A stretch of 64,000 bases of DNA from Kribbella pratensis (lineage in GTDB: Bacteria; Actinomycetota; Actinomycetes; Propionibacteriales; Kribbellaceae): positions 2,611,473 to 2,675,472 of the forward strand of contig NZ_SODP01000001.1 of NCBI RefSeq assembly GCF_004365355.1, read 5' to 3'. Of the stretch, positions 44,640-53,748 are shown in pieces; the first letter of the stretch is position 1; the number at the start of each line of letters is the position of its first letter. Made by a program: the position numbers and the translations under genes. Below the pieces are notes generated by a model, which did no database searches, was not told where the DNA came from, and saw only the letters and a list, made by a program, of their open reading frames with translations.

Positions 44640-44788
44640 AGCTTCACGCTCCTCCGGACCAACCCCCCTCCCGCAGTCTCCCACCGCGTCCCCGCCGAAA
44701 CCCCCCAACGGCGCGCCGTCCGCCTCACCGGAACAGGTCTAGGCCCTTTCCGACCAGAACAGTGGACAGGACGGCCGGCAGAACGTTC

Positions 44789-45004
44789 TCAGTGCTCGTT
44801 CGCTGGAGGGGGGACCTGCAGGACTTCGACGATGCTGATCCCGAGCATGTCGAGGTGGTTCAGGATGCCGGCCAGCGCCGCTTGGTCGTCGAGGTACCCG
44901 TGCAGGACGGTCTGCGGGGGCTCGGTATCAGCGGTCATCGACGGGAACGCGTCGGTCAGGTCGCGCGACAAGGTTCCCTTCACCCGGATGACGTAGTGGC
45001 CCAT
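44789..45004 (-). CDS. Small conserved actinobacterial protein
   Basis: A 71-residue protein (YVIRVKGTLSRDLTDAFPSM, then VLHGYLDDQAALAGILNHLDMLGISIVEV). I recognise the pattern as a conserved actinobacterial small protein that resembles an ACT-like or STAS-like half-fold, but its function is not known. GAAGGGGG precedes the ATG. It is divergent from the flippase-like operon. Confidence 0.72.
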   Translation of the reverse strand: MGHYVIRVKGTLSRDLTDAFPSMTADTEPPQTVLHGYLDDQAALAGILNHLDMLGISIVEVLQVPPPANEH

Positions 45005-45078
45005 AGGACGCCCCCTTCACGGCCGTCACTTAGGACTCTGCTGCCGTCGTGGGCAACTCGGCTCCCCCGGATCGGGGG

Positions 45079-46158
45079 ATGGTGGTTGTTCGCACGGTCA
45101 GCAGGCTGGGAGATGTGGCCGAGTCTGCTCCCCCGGCAGTGCCAACTCCTCGAGCTGCTCGGCGGAAGATCCCGAAACCCGTGGTGCAACTGGCCCGGCT
45201 CGTCGTCATCGTCGTGGTGGCCTGGCTCCTGCTGCGGTTGTTGCGCGGCATCGACTGGGCGGAGGTCGGCTATGCCCTCACCCATCTGAGTGCATGGCAG
45301 ATCGCGGTCCTGCTGGTCGTGATCCTGATCCGCCGTGCGATCCTGGCCGCCCCGCTGGCGCTGCTCATCGCCGGTCTCAGCTACCTGAAAGCGATGATCA
45401 GCGATGTCGCGGCAGCCTCCATCGCGACGATCGCGCCCTCCCCCGGCGACGTCGTACTGCGACTCGCGATGCTCCGCTCCTGGGGTATCGACAACACCGA
45501 CGCCGCATCGGGCCTGACGCTCAGTACGACGCTGTTCTACATCGCCCGCCTCGCCGCTCCGGTGATGGGCTTCGTCATCTTCTGGGCGACGCGTGACTTC
45601 TACGCGCCCTTCGCCTGGGCGGCGCTGCTCTTCGGCGTGGCAGCCGGCGTACTGCTCGTCGGCCTGCTCTATGCGCTGCGGGCCGCGCGGTCGGCGGCGA
45701 CGATCGGGCGTCTGCTCGGACGGCTGATCCAGCGCGTGCGGCCGTCCAGTCCGGGTCCGGAGGTATGGGAGGAGCGACTCGTGTCGTTCCAGTCGCACAG
45801 CGCGGGGCGGATGCAAGAGCGCGGGTGGCTCGCGTTTCTCAGCCAGTTGCTGCTGATCGGCGTCGAAGCGGGTGTGCTCGTTCTGTGCCAGGGGTTCGTG
45901 GGGGTCACGCTGGACGGGCCGACCGTGATCGTCATGTTCTGCAGCTTCATGGTGCTCTATCCGCTGACCGGCCTGCCGCTGATGGGCGCGGGCGTACTGG
46001 ACGCGACCTATGCGGCCTTCGTGTCCGACCACACCGCCGTCGACGCGACCGACCTCGTCGCGGGACTGCTCGTGTGGCGGGTCGCCATCCAGTTGCTGCC
46101 GGTTGTCGTCGGGCTGCTGATCATCGCGTTGTGGCGGCGGTTCACCTGGAACGGGTGA
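45079..46158 (+). CDS. Lysylphosphatidylglycerol synthase TM-domain / flippase-like membrane protein (UPF0104)
   Basis: A 359-residue integral membrane protein with about eight helices. It starts with a basic cytosolic tail (PRAARRKIPKPVVQLAR), then VVIVVVAWLLLRLLRGIDWAEVGYAL, and later LPLMGAGVLDATYAAFV. This matches the UPF0104/AglD-like flippase domain without the synthetase part. A role in lipid or glycan translocation is likely but the substrate is unknown. ATG at 45079 (preceded by CGGGGG) is preferred to 45049. It is the first gene of a three-gene unit. Confidence 0.82.
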   Translation: MVVVRTVSRLGDVAESAPPAVPTPRAARRKIPKPVVQLARLVVIVVVAWLLLRLLRGIDWAEVGYALTHLSAWQIAVLLVVILIRRAILAAPLALLIAGLSYLKAMISDVAAASIATIAPSPGDVVLRLAMLRSWGIDNTDAASGLTLSTTLFYIARLAAPVMGFVIFWATRDFYAPFAWAALLFGVAAGVLLVGLLYALRAARSAATIGRLLGRLIQRVRPSSPGPEVWEERLVSFQSHSAGRMQERGWLAFLSQLLLIGVEAGVLVLCQGFVGVTLDGPTVIVMFCSFMVLYPLTGLPLMGAGVLDATYAAFVSDHTAVDATDLVAGLLVWRVAIQLLPVVVGLLIIALWRRFTWNG

Positions 46159-46193
46159 CCCGGCCAGGAACAGTTGACCCACACCCTGGTCGC

Positions 46194-48134
46194 ATGACGC
46201 TGCGCGGGACGCTGGTGTTCGCCCTGGCAGGCGCCCTGTTCGCCGGACTGGCCCAACCCGCCGCCGCGGTCTCGCCCGAGGACACAGCGGCACAAACACT
46301 CGCTGATCGCTACGCCCCGGTGGTCCGCCTGCAGAACCTCGGGACGAGCTGCGACAGCGGGGAACAGTTCCAGCCGACCGACGTCAACGCCGTACTGGGT
46401 GATCAGCAGGTTGCGTTGCGCGGCCCCTGGCGACCGCCGGACCTGGTCAAGACTCAGCCTGAGGGTACGGACCTGGGCCGCGGGTACCCGGGTCACTTCC
46501 TCGACTTCCCCGGCGATCCGTTGCGCCCGGGCTGCGACTACGCCGAGTGGTCTGCACGCATCAACAGCACGCATCCGGCGACCGTCTACGCTCACGTCGC
46601 GGGCGATCCGGCGTACCCGGGGAAGCTGTCCTTGGAGTATTGGTTCTTCTACATCTTCAACGACTACAACAACACGCATGAAGGCGACTGGGAGTCCGTC
46701 CAGCTCATCTTCGACGCGGCAACGCCGGAGGCTGCCCTGGCCACGGAGCCGACGGCGATCGGGTTCAGCCAGCATGGCGGCGCGGAGCGGGCCCGGTGGG
46801 GCGACACCAAGCTCGAGATCGTCGACGGCAGCCATCCGGTCGTCTATCCGGCGGCGGGTTCGCATGCCAACAAGTACGGTCAACGTCTGTACCTCGGTCG
46901 CGGCTCGGAGGGTCTCGGCTGCGACGACACGACCAGACCCGCGACCGAGCTCAGACCCCACGTCGCCTACGTACCGATGGCGCGCGCCGAGTACCTCAAG
47001 GAGTACCCCTGGCTGGCGTTCGAGGGCCGATGGGGCGAACGGCAGCGTTCGTTCTTCGACGGCCCGACCGGGCCCAACCAGAAGGACTCCTGGGTGCGGC
47101 CGATCCAGGATGCCGAGACGACCTGGCGTGACGACAGCACGATCGTGCCCGCCGGCCGGGTGCTCGGGCCCAGCGGCACCGGCGTCTTCTGTACGGCGGT
47201 CGGCGCCGGATCGAACCTGCTCCGCGAGACCCTCGACCGGATCTGGCTGCTCGTGCTGATCCTGGCCGCGCTCGTCGCAGTGATCTGGTTCGCCGCGAGC
47301 CGGACCCGCTGGAGTGACGCCGCGCCGTTGCCTGCCCGAAGGCGGCGCGCGTGGGGGCAGACGGTGGCGTCTGCGCTCCAGCTGTTCCGGCGACGCCCCG
47401 GGCTGTTCGGAGCCTTCGCGGCGACGTTCGTCGTACTGGGTCTGGCCACGCTCCTGCTGGCGGATCTTCAGGCGGCGCGCCGCGATTCGCCGACCGATCT
47501 GGGCGCGCCGACCCAGCACGCGACCGGTTTCTGGGCCTCGCTGATCGCGCTCGCGATCACGATCCTCACCGCCGCGACATACGTCGCACTGCTGGCCGCG
47601 GTCACCTCGACACTCGACCGACTCGACCGGGACGCCCCGGCGTCGGCCGCACTCACCTGGCGTGACGTACGCGCGCAAGCCCGGCCGCTGGCCGCCGTGT
47701 CGGTGCGGTACTTCGTGATCATCGCCGTCCTCACGATCATCGTCGCGACGATCCCCCTGGCCATCTACTACGCGGCCAGCCGCGCGTTCGCGATACCTGC
47801 CGTGATGGCCGAGCGGGTCTCGGCGAGTGCAGCGCTGAGACGCAGCCGGCTCCTGGTCAAGGGGCGATGGTGGCGAACCGCCTGGCCGCTCGCGATCATC
47901 GTCGGACTCGGCCTGTCGATCGGGCCGATCGCCGGGATCATCCTGCTGCTCGCGACGGACCTGCAGCCGAGGCTGATCAACGTGGTCTCCTCGCTGCTGT
48001 TCGCGGTGGCGATGCCGCTCGTCGCGGCCGCCGTCGTCTACCTGTACTTCGACCGCGCGGTCACCGACGCGGAGTCGCCCGGATCAGGTGACCTCCCGGA
48101 GCCGGACCGTACCTATTCTCGGCAAGGGAGGTAG
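46194..48134 (+). CDS. Vps62-related (DUF946-like) exported domain with membrane-helix C-terminus
   Basis: A 646-residue protein with a signal peptide (MTLRGTLVFALAGALFAGLAQPAAA). The Vps62-related domain over about residues 30-310 has LADRYAPVVRLQ, LEYWFFYIFNDYNNTHEGDWESVQLIFD, VYPAAGSHANKY and FDGPTGPNQKDSWV. A membrane region of several helices (about residues 345-625) follows. Domain order and length are unusual for a DUF946 protein. It is 35 bases after the flippase-like gene and 3 bases before the HtrA-like gene, suggesting one operon of envelope function. The biochemical role is unknown. Confidence 0.75.
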   Translation: MTLRGTLVFALAGALFAGLAQPAAAVSPEDTAAQTLADRYAPVVRLQNLGTSCDSGEQFQPTDVNAVLGDQQVALRGPWRPPDLVKTQPEGTDLGRGYPGHFLDFPGDPLRPGCDYAEWSARINSTHPATVYAHVAGDPAYPGKLSLEYWFFYIFNDYNNTHEGDWESVQLIFDAATPEAALATEPTAIGFSQHGGAERARWGDTKLEIVDGSHPVVYPAAGSHANKYGQRLYLGRGSEGLGCDDTTRPATELRPHVAYVPMARAEYLKEYPWLAFEGRWGERQRSFFDGPTGPNQKDSWVRPIQDAETTWRDDSTIVPAGRVLGPSGTGVFCTAVGAGSNLLRETLDRIWLLVLILAALVAVIWFAASRTRWSDAAPLPARRRRAWGQTVASALQLFRRRPGLFGAFAATFVVLGLATLLLADLQAARRDSPTDLGAPTQHATGFWASLIALAITILTAATYVALLAAVTSTLDRLDRDAPASAALTWRDVRAQARPLAAVSVRYFVIIAVLTIIVATIPLAIYYAASRAFAIPAVMAERVSASAALRRSRLLVKGRWWRTAWPLAIIVGLGLSIGPIAGIILLLATDLQPRLINVVSSLLFAVAMPLVAAAVVYLYFDRAVTDAESPGSGDLPEPDRTYSRQGR

Positions 48135-48137
48135 GCA

Positions 48138-49271
48138 ATGTCCCAGGCTGACGGCGGACCGCAACAGCCCGCGGTGAAGCGCGGCCCGAACCGGCTCTTG
48201 ATCACCGCCATCGTCGAGGGCGTGATCGTCGCCGCGCTGGTCGCCACGCTGATCATCGTCAGCATCCGCCGCAGCGGAGACACCGCCAACGCGTCGTCAG
48301 CCGGCGGCGGTGGCGGTGGCGGTGCCGGTGGCGGTACGGCGATGTGTGCGGCGATCCCGGTCGCGAATCAGGTCCTGCCGTCGATCGTCACGATCTCGGC
48401 GAGCAGCGGCGCCGCGGCCGGCACCGGATCGGGGCAGGTGTTCCGGGACGGCGGCTACATCCTCACGAACGACCACGTCATCTCGCCGGCTGCCACCGGC
48501 GGCGCGATCTCCGTCCAGTACAGCGACGGTCACAGCGCTGCCGCGACGATCGTGGGGCGCGATCCGAGTACCGATCTCGCCGTACTGAAAGCTGCTGACG
48601 AGGCGAAGGGGTATCCGGTGATCGGGGTCGGCTCGTCGGCGAACCTGCAGGTCGGCCAGCCGGTGGTCGCGCTCGGCGCTCCGCTCGGTCTCGCGAGCAC
48701 GGTGACCTCGGGGATCGTCAGCGCGCTCGATCGGTACGTGCCGGTGCCGGGTGAGACGGTGACGCACCACTTGATCGGCGCGATCCAGACCGACGCCGCG
48801 ATCAACCCCGGCAACAGCGGTGGTGCGCTGGTCGACTGTGCCGGGAAGCTGGTCGGGGTGAACGCCGCGATCGCCACCGTCCCGAACGCGTCGGGGGTCA
48901 GTGGTGGCGGAAGCGTAGGTCTCGGCTTCGCGATACCGATCGATCTCGCGAATCCGATCGCCGACGAGCTGATCCGCACCGGGAAACCCGGGCACCCGAC
49001 CACCGGGCTGCAGGTCCAGGAGATTCCTCCCGCGCTCGCTCAGGCATCGGGGAGCCCGAGTGGCCTCTTCGTTCTCGCGGCAACCGGTCCGGGCGCCGCG
49101 GCCGGTCTGAAGGCCGGCGACGTGATCACCAAGGTCGACGGTCAACCGGCCGTCAGCAGCGAGCAGATCGTGGTCGCCACACTGACGCGCAAGGTCGGCG
49201 ACACCATCGAACTGACCTACCTGCGAGCAGGCGCCTCAGCAACCGCCACCTTGAAGCTCGCCGCCCCCTAA
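48138..49271 (+). CDS. Membrane-anchored HtrA/DegP-like serine protease with PDZ domain
   Basis: A 377-residue protein with a cytosolic N-terminus, one transmembrane helix (LITAIVEGVIVAALVATLIIV) and a Gly-rich linker. The trypsin-like domain has the catalytic triad His113 (TNDHVI), Asp146 (STDLAVLK) and Ser227 (NPGNSGGAL). A C-terminal PDZ domain (ATGPGAAAGLKAGDVITKVDGQP) completes it. It probably degrades or refolds misfolded exported proteins. GGGAGG precedes the ATG. It closes the flippase/Vps62/HtrA operon, which suggests envelope quality control. Confidence 0.93.
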   Translation: MSQADGGPQQPAVKRGPNRLLITAIVEGVIVAALVATLIIVSIRRSGDTANASSAGGGGGGGAGGGTAMCAAIPVANQVLPSIVTISASSGAAAGTGSGQVFRDGGYILTNDHVISPAATGGAISVQYSDGHSAAATIVGRDPSTDLAVLKAADEAKGYPVIGVGSSANLQVGQPVVALGAPLGLASTVTSGIVSALDRYVPVPGETVTHHLIGAIQTDAAINPGNSGGALVDCAGKLVGVNAAIATVPNASGVSGGGSVGLGFAIPIDLANPIADELIRTGKPGHPTTGLQVQEIPPALAQASGSPSGLFVLAATGPGAAAGLKAGDVITKVDGQPAVSSEQIVVATLTRKVGDTIELTYLRAGASATATLKLAAP

Positions 49272-49282
49272 GAGGCGGGGCG

Positions 49283-50269
49283 CTAGGCGACGGGCGGGAC
49301 GGGTTGCGAGGCGAGTAGGTCGAGGCCCAGTTGCCGCGCCAGGAATTGCGCGGCCAGCTGCCCCTGCACGCTGTTGCCCGCCCGGTCCAACCGCGGCGCG
49401 AACGTGCCCAACGCGCCTTTGCCGGGTGAGACCGTCACGATGCCGCCGCCGATCCCGCTCTTCCCCGGTACGCCGACGTCGAGCAACCAGTCACCAGAGG
49501 TCTCGTACAACCCCGCGATCGCCATCACCACCAACGTCACCCGAGCGACATCCGCGTCGACCACCCGCTCCTGCGTCAGCGGACAGACCCCGCCGTCCGC
49601 CAGCGTCGCACCCATCACCGCCAGGTCCGTCGCCGCAACGCTCAAACAGCTCTGCCGGGTGTAGAGCTCGGTCGCCTCGGCAGCATCTCCGGCCAGGCCG
49701 CCCATGCTCTTCAGCAGAGCCGCCAGCGCACGGTTGCGATGGTTCGTGGCCAACGCCGACTCCAGCACTTCGACGTCGAGCTCGAGCTCGCGACCGGCGA
49801 AGCGCGACAACCCGTCAACGATGAACTGCCACCGATCCTCCAGCGAACTGCCGGGCGTCAAGCTGGTCGTCGCGATCGCCCCCGGATTCACCATCGGGTT
49901 GGTCCGCCCGGAGGGCGACCGTTCGACCGCCTGCACGGAGTTGAACGGCAGACCGGTCGCGTTCACCCCGACCAGCTCGCGAATGGCGTCGACACCCACC
50001 GCCTGGCACATCAGCGCGAACACGAACGGCTTGGCGACGCTCATGATCGTGAATGGATGCCGCGTGTCCCCCGCCTCGAACAACCGCCCGTTCGTCGCGA
50101 CGACACACACCCCGAACGTGTTCGGATCAACCCGGGCCAACGCGGGATACACATCGGACACCGTCCCTTCGCCGACGCCGCGGTACAGCTCGTAGGTCAT
50201 CCGCACCAGATCGTCGACCGTCGACGGATCGGGCAGGCCGCCCGTCGAGATGTACCTGCTCGCCGACAC
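49283..50269 (-). CDS. glsA: Glutaminase (serine-dependent GlsA type)
   Basis: A 328-residue glutaminase. The catalytic Ser77-x2-Lys80 (TIMSVAKPFVF) is present, with GRTNPMVNPGAIATTSL and LYTRQSCLSVAATDLAVMGATLADGG of the family, plus GVPGKSGIGGGIVTV and the Gly/Ser-rich C-terminal loop. It hydrolyses glutamine to glutamate and ammonia. It starts one base after the stop of the SLC13-type permease and is the last of a four-gene unit with an aminopeptidase and an AbgT transporter, so it probably acts in amino-acid catabolism or acid tolerance rather than biosynthesis. Confidence 0.95.
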   Translation of the reverse strand: MSASRYISTGGLPDPSTVDDLVRMTYELYRGVGEGTVSDVYPALARVDPNTFGVCVVATNGRLFEAGDTRHPFTIMSVAKPFVFALMCQAVGVDAIRELVGVNATGLPFNSVQAVERSPSGRTNPMVNPGAIATTSLTPGSSLEDRWQFIVDGLSRFAGRELELDVEVLESALATNHRNRALAALLKSMGGLAGDAAEATELYTRQSCLSVAATDLAVMGATLADGGVCPLTQERVVDADVARVTLVVMAIAGLYETSGDWLLDVGVPGKSGIGGGIVTVSPGKGALGTFAPRLDRAGNSVQGQLAAQFLARQLGLDLLASQPVPPVA

Positions 50270-50270
50270 G

Positions 50271-52061
50271 TCAGAACGACCAGACCAGCGGGACGATGAT
50301 GATTGCCGTTAGCAACCACCACGCCATCACGACCAGACCGAGCCTCCAGTAGTCCCCGAACCGGTAGCCCGCCGGGCTCATGATCATCATGTTCGCCGGT
50401 GTCGAGATCGGGGTCAGCAGCGAGGCGGCACCGGCGACCGCGATCACCATCAGCACCGGTTTGACGTTCGTCCCGGTGCCTTCGGCCGCCGCCACCGCGA
50501 TCGGCGCCACGATCAGCACCGTCGCGGTATTGCTGACCATCTGCCCCAGCGCGGCGGTTACCAGGAAGAGTGCCAGTAGCAACAGATACGGACGGCCCGG
50601 CCCGACCGCGTCGATGATCAGGTCGGCGATCCGGTCCGCGCCGCCACTCGACTGGATCGCGCCTGACAACGGGATCAGCGCACCGATCAGGACCACGATC
50701 TGCCAGGAGATCGCCCGATAGGCCTGACTCGGACCGACCACCCGGGACAGCACCATCGCCGTCGCCGCCAGCAGACCGGCCATCGCCGGCGGCACCGCCC
50801 CGGTCGCGAGCAGCACGACCATCGCCGCGAGGATCGCGACGGCGACCGACGCCTTCGGCCCCCACGGCACGGCCTGCCGCCGTACCAGCTCCGGCGAGTC
50901 GACGAGCAGGATGTCCCGGTCCCGGTTGAGCTCCTCGAGGGTCTCCCATGGCCCGTGTACGAGCAGGGCGTCGCCCTCGGCCAGTTGGGTGTGCCGGTTG
51001 CCGCGGTCCTTTCCCATCCGCTGTACGGCGATGATCACCAGGTCGTGACCTCGATGCATCCCGGGGAACACCGTCTCGCCGACGAGTGCCGACCGCGGCG
51101 GGATCACCGCCTCGACCACGCCGGAGTCCCGGGTCAGCAGATCGTCGACCGGTGTCATGCTCACCGCGAGCAGATTGTCGACAACCAGATCGCTGACTTT
51201 CTCCGACGGCCCGGTCACCACCAGCACGTCGCCCGCGTCGATCGCCGCGTCCGTGCGGTTGTGCCCCTGCCCGTCCTGCACGCCGACGATCGCCACCCCG
51301 GGGTACGGCGTGAGGTCGATCTCGTGCACGCTCTGCCCGAGGAAGGGCGACAGGTCACGGACCTGCAAGCGGTAGAAGCCGTCCCGCAGTGCGTAGTGGA
51401 CGTCGAGCGTCCGGGCATGCACGGCGAGGTCGGCCTCCTGGTGCGTGGGCCGGCTGGACGGCAGCAGCTTCGGACCGAGCAGCACCGAGATCGCGATCGT
51501 GCCGATCACCAGCGGCACGCCGACGACCGCGAAGGAGAAGAACTGGAACTGGCCCGCACCGGCATCTCTGGCCGCCTCCGACACGATGATGTTCACCGGT
51601 GTCCCGGTCAGCATCAGCAACGATCCCGCACTGCCGGCGAACGTGAGCGGCATCAGCATCTGTGACGGCGGTTGCCCGATCCGGATCGCAAGCATGACCA
51701 CGAGCGGGAGCAGTGCCGCCACGGACCCGTTGAGCGTGATCAGGGCGGACAGCACCGCGCACAACGCCGTGACGGCGATCAGCAGCCTGGTCCGCGTGGT
51801 TCCGGCGTACCGGACGATGGTCTGGCCGGCCCACGCGGTCACGCCCGTCGAGTCGACACCCTCGCTCACCACGAACAAGGTGGCGATGAAGATCACCACC
51901 GGATCGCCGAAGCCCGCGAGGACGTCGGTGAAACCCAGCACGCCCGTCGCCCACAAGGACAGGGCGACGAGCACCGCGACGACATCGACGGGCAGCCTGT
52001 TCCACACGAACAGTACGACGGCCGCTCCGAGGATGATCAGGCTGAGGGTGCCGTCATCCAT
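50271..52061 (-). CDS. SLC13/DASS-type permease with TrkA-C domains
   Basis: A 596-residue transporter. The two halves of the Na+/dicarboxylate fold (about residues 5-200 and 400-595) flank a cytosolic region with two TrkA-C (RCK-C) domains (FLGQSVHEIDLTPYPGVAIVGVQDG and PPRSALVGETVFPGMHRGHDLVIIAVQR). Family motifs include LTGTPVNIIVSEAA and LGQMVSNTATVLIVAPIAV near the anion sites. It probably carries dicarboxylates, sulfate or related anions. It follows AbgT by 16 bases and precedes glsA directly, so it is part of the aminopeptidase/AbgT/permease/glutaminase operon. Confidence 0.88.
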   Translation of the reverse strand: MDDGTLSLIILGAAVVLFVWNRLPVDVVAVLVALSLWATGVLGFTDVLAGFGDPVVIFIATLFVVSEGVDSTGVTAWAGQTIVRYAGTTRTRLLIAVTALCAVLSALITLNGSVAALLPLVVMLAIRIGQPPSQMLMPLTFAGSAGSLLMLTGTPVNIIVSEAARDAGAGQFQFFSFAVVGVPLVIGTIAISVLLGPKLLPSSRPTHQEADLAVHARTLDVHYALRDGFYRLQVRDLSPFLGQSVHEIDLTPYPGVAIVGVQDGQGHNRTDAAIDAGDVLVVTGPSEKVSDLVVDNLLAVSMTPVDDLLTRDSGVVEAVIPPRSALVGETVFPGMHRGHDLVIIAVQRMGKDRGNRHTQLAEGDALLVHGPWETLEELNRDRDILLVDSPELVRRQAVPWGPKASVAVAILAAMVVLLATGAVPPAMAGLLAATAMVLSRVVGPSQAYRAISWQIVVLIGALIPLSGAIQSSGGADRIADLIIDAVGPGRPYLLLLALFLVTAALGQMVSNTATVLIVAPIAVAAAEGTGTNVKPVLMVIAVAGAASLLTPISTPANMMIMSPAGYRFGDYWRLGLVVMAWWLLTAIIIVPLVWSF

Positions 52062-52077
52062 CTCTCGTCCCGACTGT

Positions 52078-53748
52078 CTAGCCGAGGTGAACCGGAGCGG
52101 ACGGACCCCACGGAATCCCGATCACGTACCAGAGGATGTAGAACAGCGTCCACGTGACCAGCACGATCCCGGTGTACGGCAGCATCATCGACACCACGGT
52201 GCCCATACCGGCCTTCTTCCGGTACCGCTGGCAGACGAGCACGATGAACGGCAGGTACACCATCAGCGGAGTGATCACGTTCGCCGGACCGTCCCCGACC
52301 CGGTACGCCGCGATCACGGTCTGCGGCGCGATGCCGAGCCGGTAGAACAGCGGGATGAAGATCGGCGCCAGGATCGCCCACTTCGGGATCACACCGGGCA
52401 TGATGATGTCGATCACGAAGACCAGCAGGATGAAGCCGATCAGCAACGGCAACGCCCCGATGTCCGCGCGCTCGAGCAGGTCGGCCAGGCCGGTCGCGGC
52501 CAGCCTCGACATGTTCGAGTAGTTGAAGTAGGCAATGAACTGCGCGATCAGCAGCATCAGGAAGATCAGTCCGCCGAGCCCGTTGAACGTCTTCACGATC
52601 GCGTTGATCACGTTCGTGCTACCGGTCAGCGACTTCGCGCCCCGGCCGTAGCCGAGACCCGCGGCGAGGAACAGCATCGAGATGATGAAGAGCAGGCTGC
52701 TCATGAACGGCGAGGACCCGAAGATCTCGCCGGTGTCCGGGTTACGCAGCGGAGCGCCGGGGATGAACGTCAGCGCCGACACGATCGCGACCGCGACGAG
52801 CAGGTAGTAGACCGACCACCGCAGCCCGCGGGACTCCAGCTGCATCTCCTCCTCGGTCGGCTGGTGGTCGACCGGAGCGTCGGCCGGCGCCTCGGCCGGG
52901 TCGTACTTGCCCAGCCGCGGCTCGAGCAGGCGCTCGGTGATGACCGTCATCACCGCGGCGCAGAACAGGGTCGCGGCGATGCTGAAGTACAAGTTGGCCG
53001 TGACGTTCAGGTGGACGTTGGGAGAGACCAGTTTGATCGTCTCGTTGGTGACCTCGGTGATGATGCCGTCGGCCGGAGTGATCAGGATGTTGACGAAGAA
53101 CGCCGCGCTGACACCGGCGTACGCGGCCGCGATGCCGGCCAGCGGATGTCGCCCGAGGGAGGCGAAGGCCGCCGCGCCGAGCGGTATCAGGACCAGATAG
53201 CCCGCATCCGAGGCAACGCTCGAGATACCGCCGAGCAGCACGATGATGAACGTGATCGCCGCCCGGGGCGCGACTTTCACCATCTTCCGGATGAGCGCGG
53301 CGATCAGCCCCGCTTCCTCGGCCACGCCGACCCCGATCATCGCGACCAGGATCACCGCGACCACACCGAAGTCGTTGAAGTTCTGCACTGCGGTGGTGAA
53401 GATGAACCGGATGCCGTCCCCGGTCAGCAGGCTCTCGGCGGTGATGGTCTCGTGCTTGAGCGAGTAGTCCGGGATCGCCGGCGCGGGCGGTGCGTCGTTG
53501 CCGGCAACACTGGTGCCGCCCTCGTACTCGGGCGCGACCTGCGCCGTGGCCGGCTCGGCGACCTCGGTGGTCACGCTCGTCCCGGCCCAGGACAGGATCG
53601 CCGACAGCACGATCACCAGGACGATCAGCCCGAGGAAGATCAGCGCCGGGTGCGGGACCTTGTTGCCGACGCGCTCGATGCCGTCGAGGACGCGCTGCAT
53701 CCCGCCCTTCTTCACCGGCTTGTCGTCCGGGACCGCCTTGGCGTTCAT
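52078..53748 (-). CDS. AbgT family transporter
   Basis: A 556-residue AbgT protein with an N-terminal helix (VPHPALIFLGLIVLVIVLSAILSW) and a periplasmic loop. The two-hairpin core has GGISSVASDAGYLVLIPLGAAAF and PADGIITEVTN, with EEEMQLESRGLRWSVYY linking the halves. The end has VLVFVIDIIMPGVIPKWAILAPIF and DGPANVITPLMVYLPFIV. E. coli AbgT imports p-aminobenzoyl-glutamate and others export sulfonamides. ATG at 53748 overlaps the pepA stop (ATGA), so it is coupled to an aminopeptidase. Import of a glutamyl peptide or p-aminobenzoyl-glutamate is the likely role, by inference. Confidence 0.93.
   Translation of the reverse strand: MNAKAVPDDKPVKKGGMQRVLDGIERVGNKVPHPALIFLGLIVLVIVLSAILSWAGTSVTTEVAEPATAQVAPEYEGGTSVAGNDAPPAPAIPDYSLKHETITAESLLTGDGIRFIFTTAVQNFNDFGVVAVILVAMIGVGVAEEAGLIAALIRKMVKVAPRAAITFIIVLLGGISSVASDAGYLVLIPLGAAAFASLGRHPLAGIAAAYAGVSAAFFVNILITPADGIITEVTNETIKLVSPNVHLNVTANLYFSIAATLFCAAVMTVITERLLEPRLGKYDPAEAPADAPVDHQPTEEEMQLESRGLRWSVYYLLVAVAIVSALTFIPGAPLRNPDTGEIFGSSPFMSSLLFIISMLFLAAGLGYGRGAKSLTGSTNVINAIVKTFNGLGGLIFLMLLIAQFIAYFNYSNMSRLAATGLADLLERADIGALPLLIGFILLVFVIDIIMPGVIPKWAILAPIFIPLFYRLGIAPQTVIAAYRVGDGPANVITPLMVYLPFIVLVCQRYRKKAGMGTVVSMMLPYTGIVLVTWTLFYILWYVIGIPWGPSAPVHLG

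Noticed and set aside
49261..49282. Short inverted repeat between the HtrA and glutaminase stops
   Set aside because: Arms are only 5-6 bp and common at this GC content; not enough for a terminator call.
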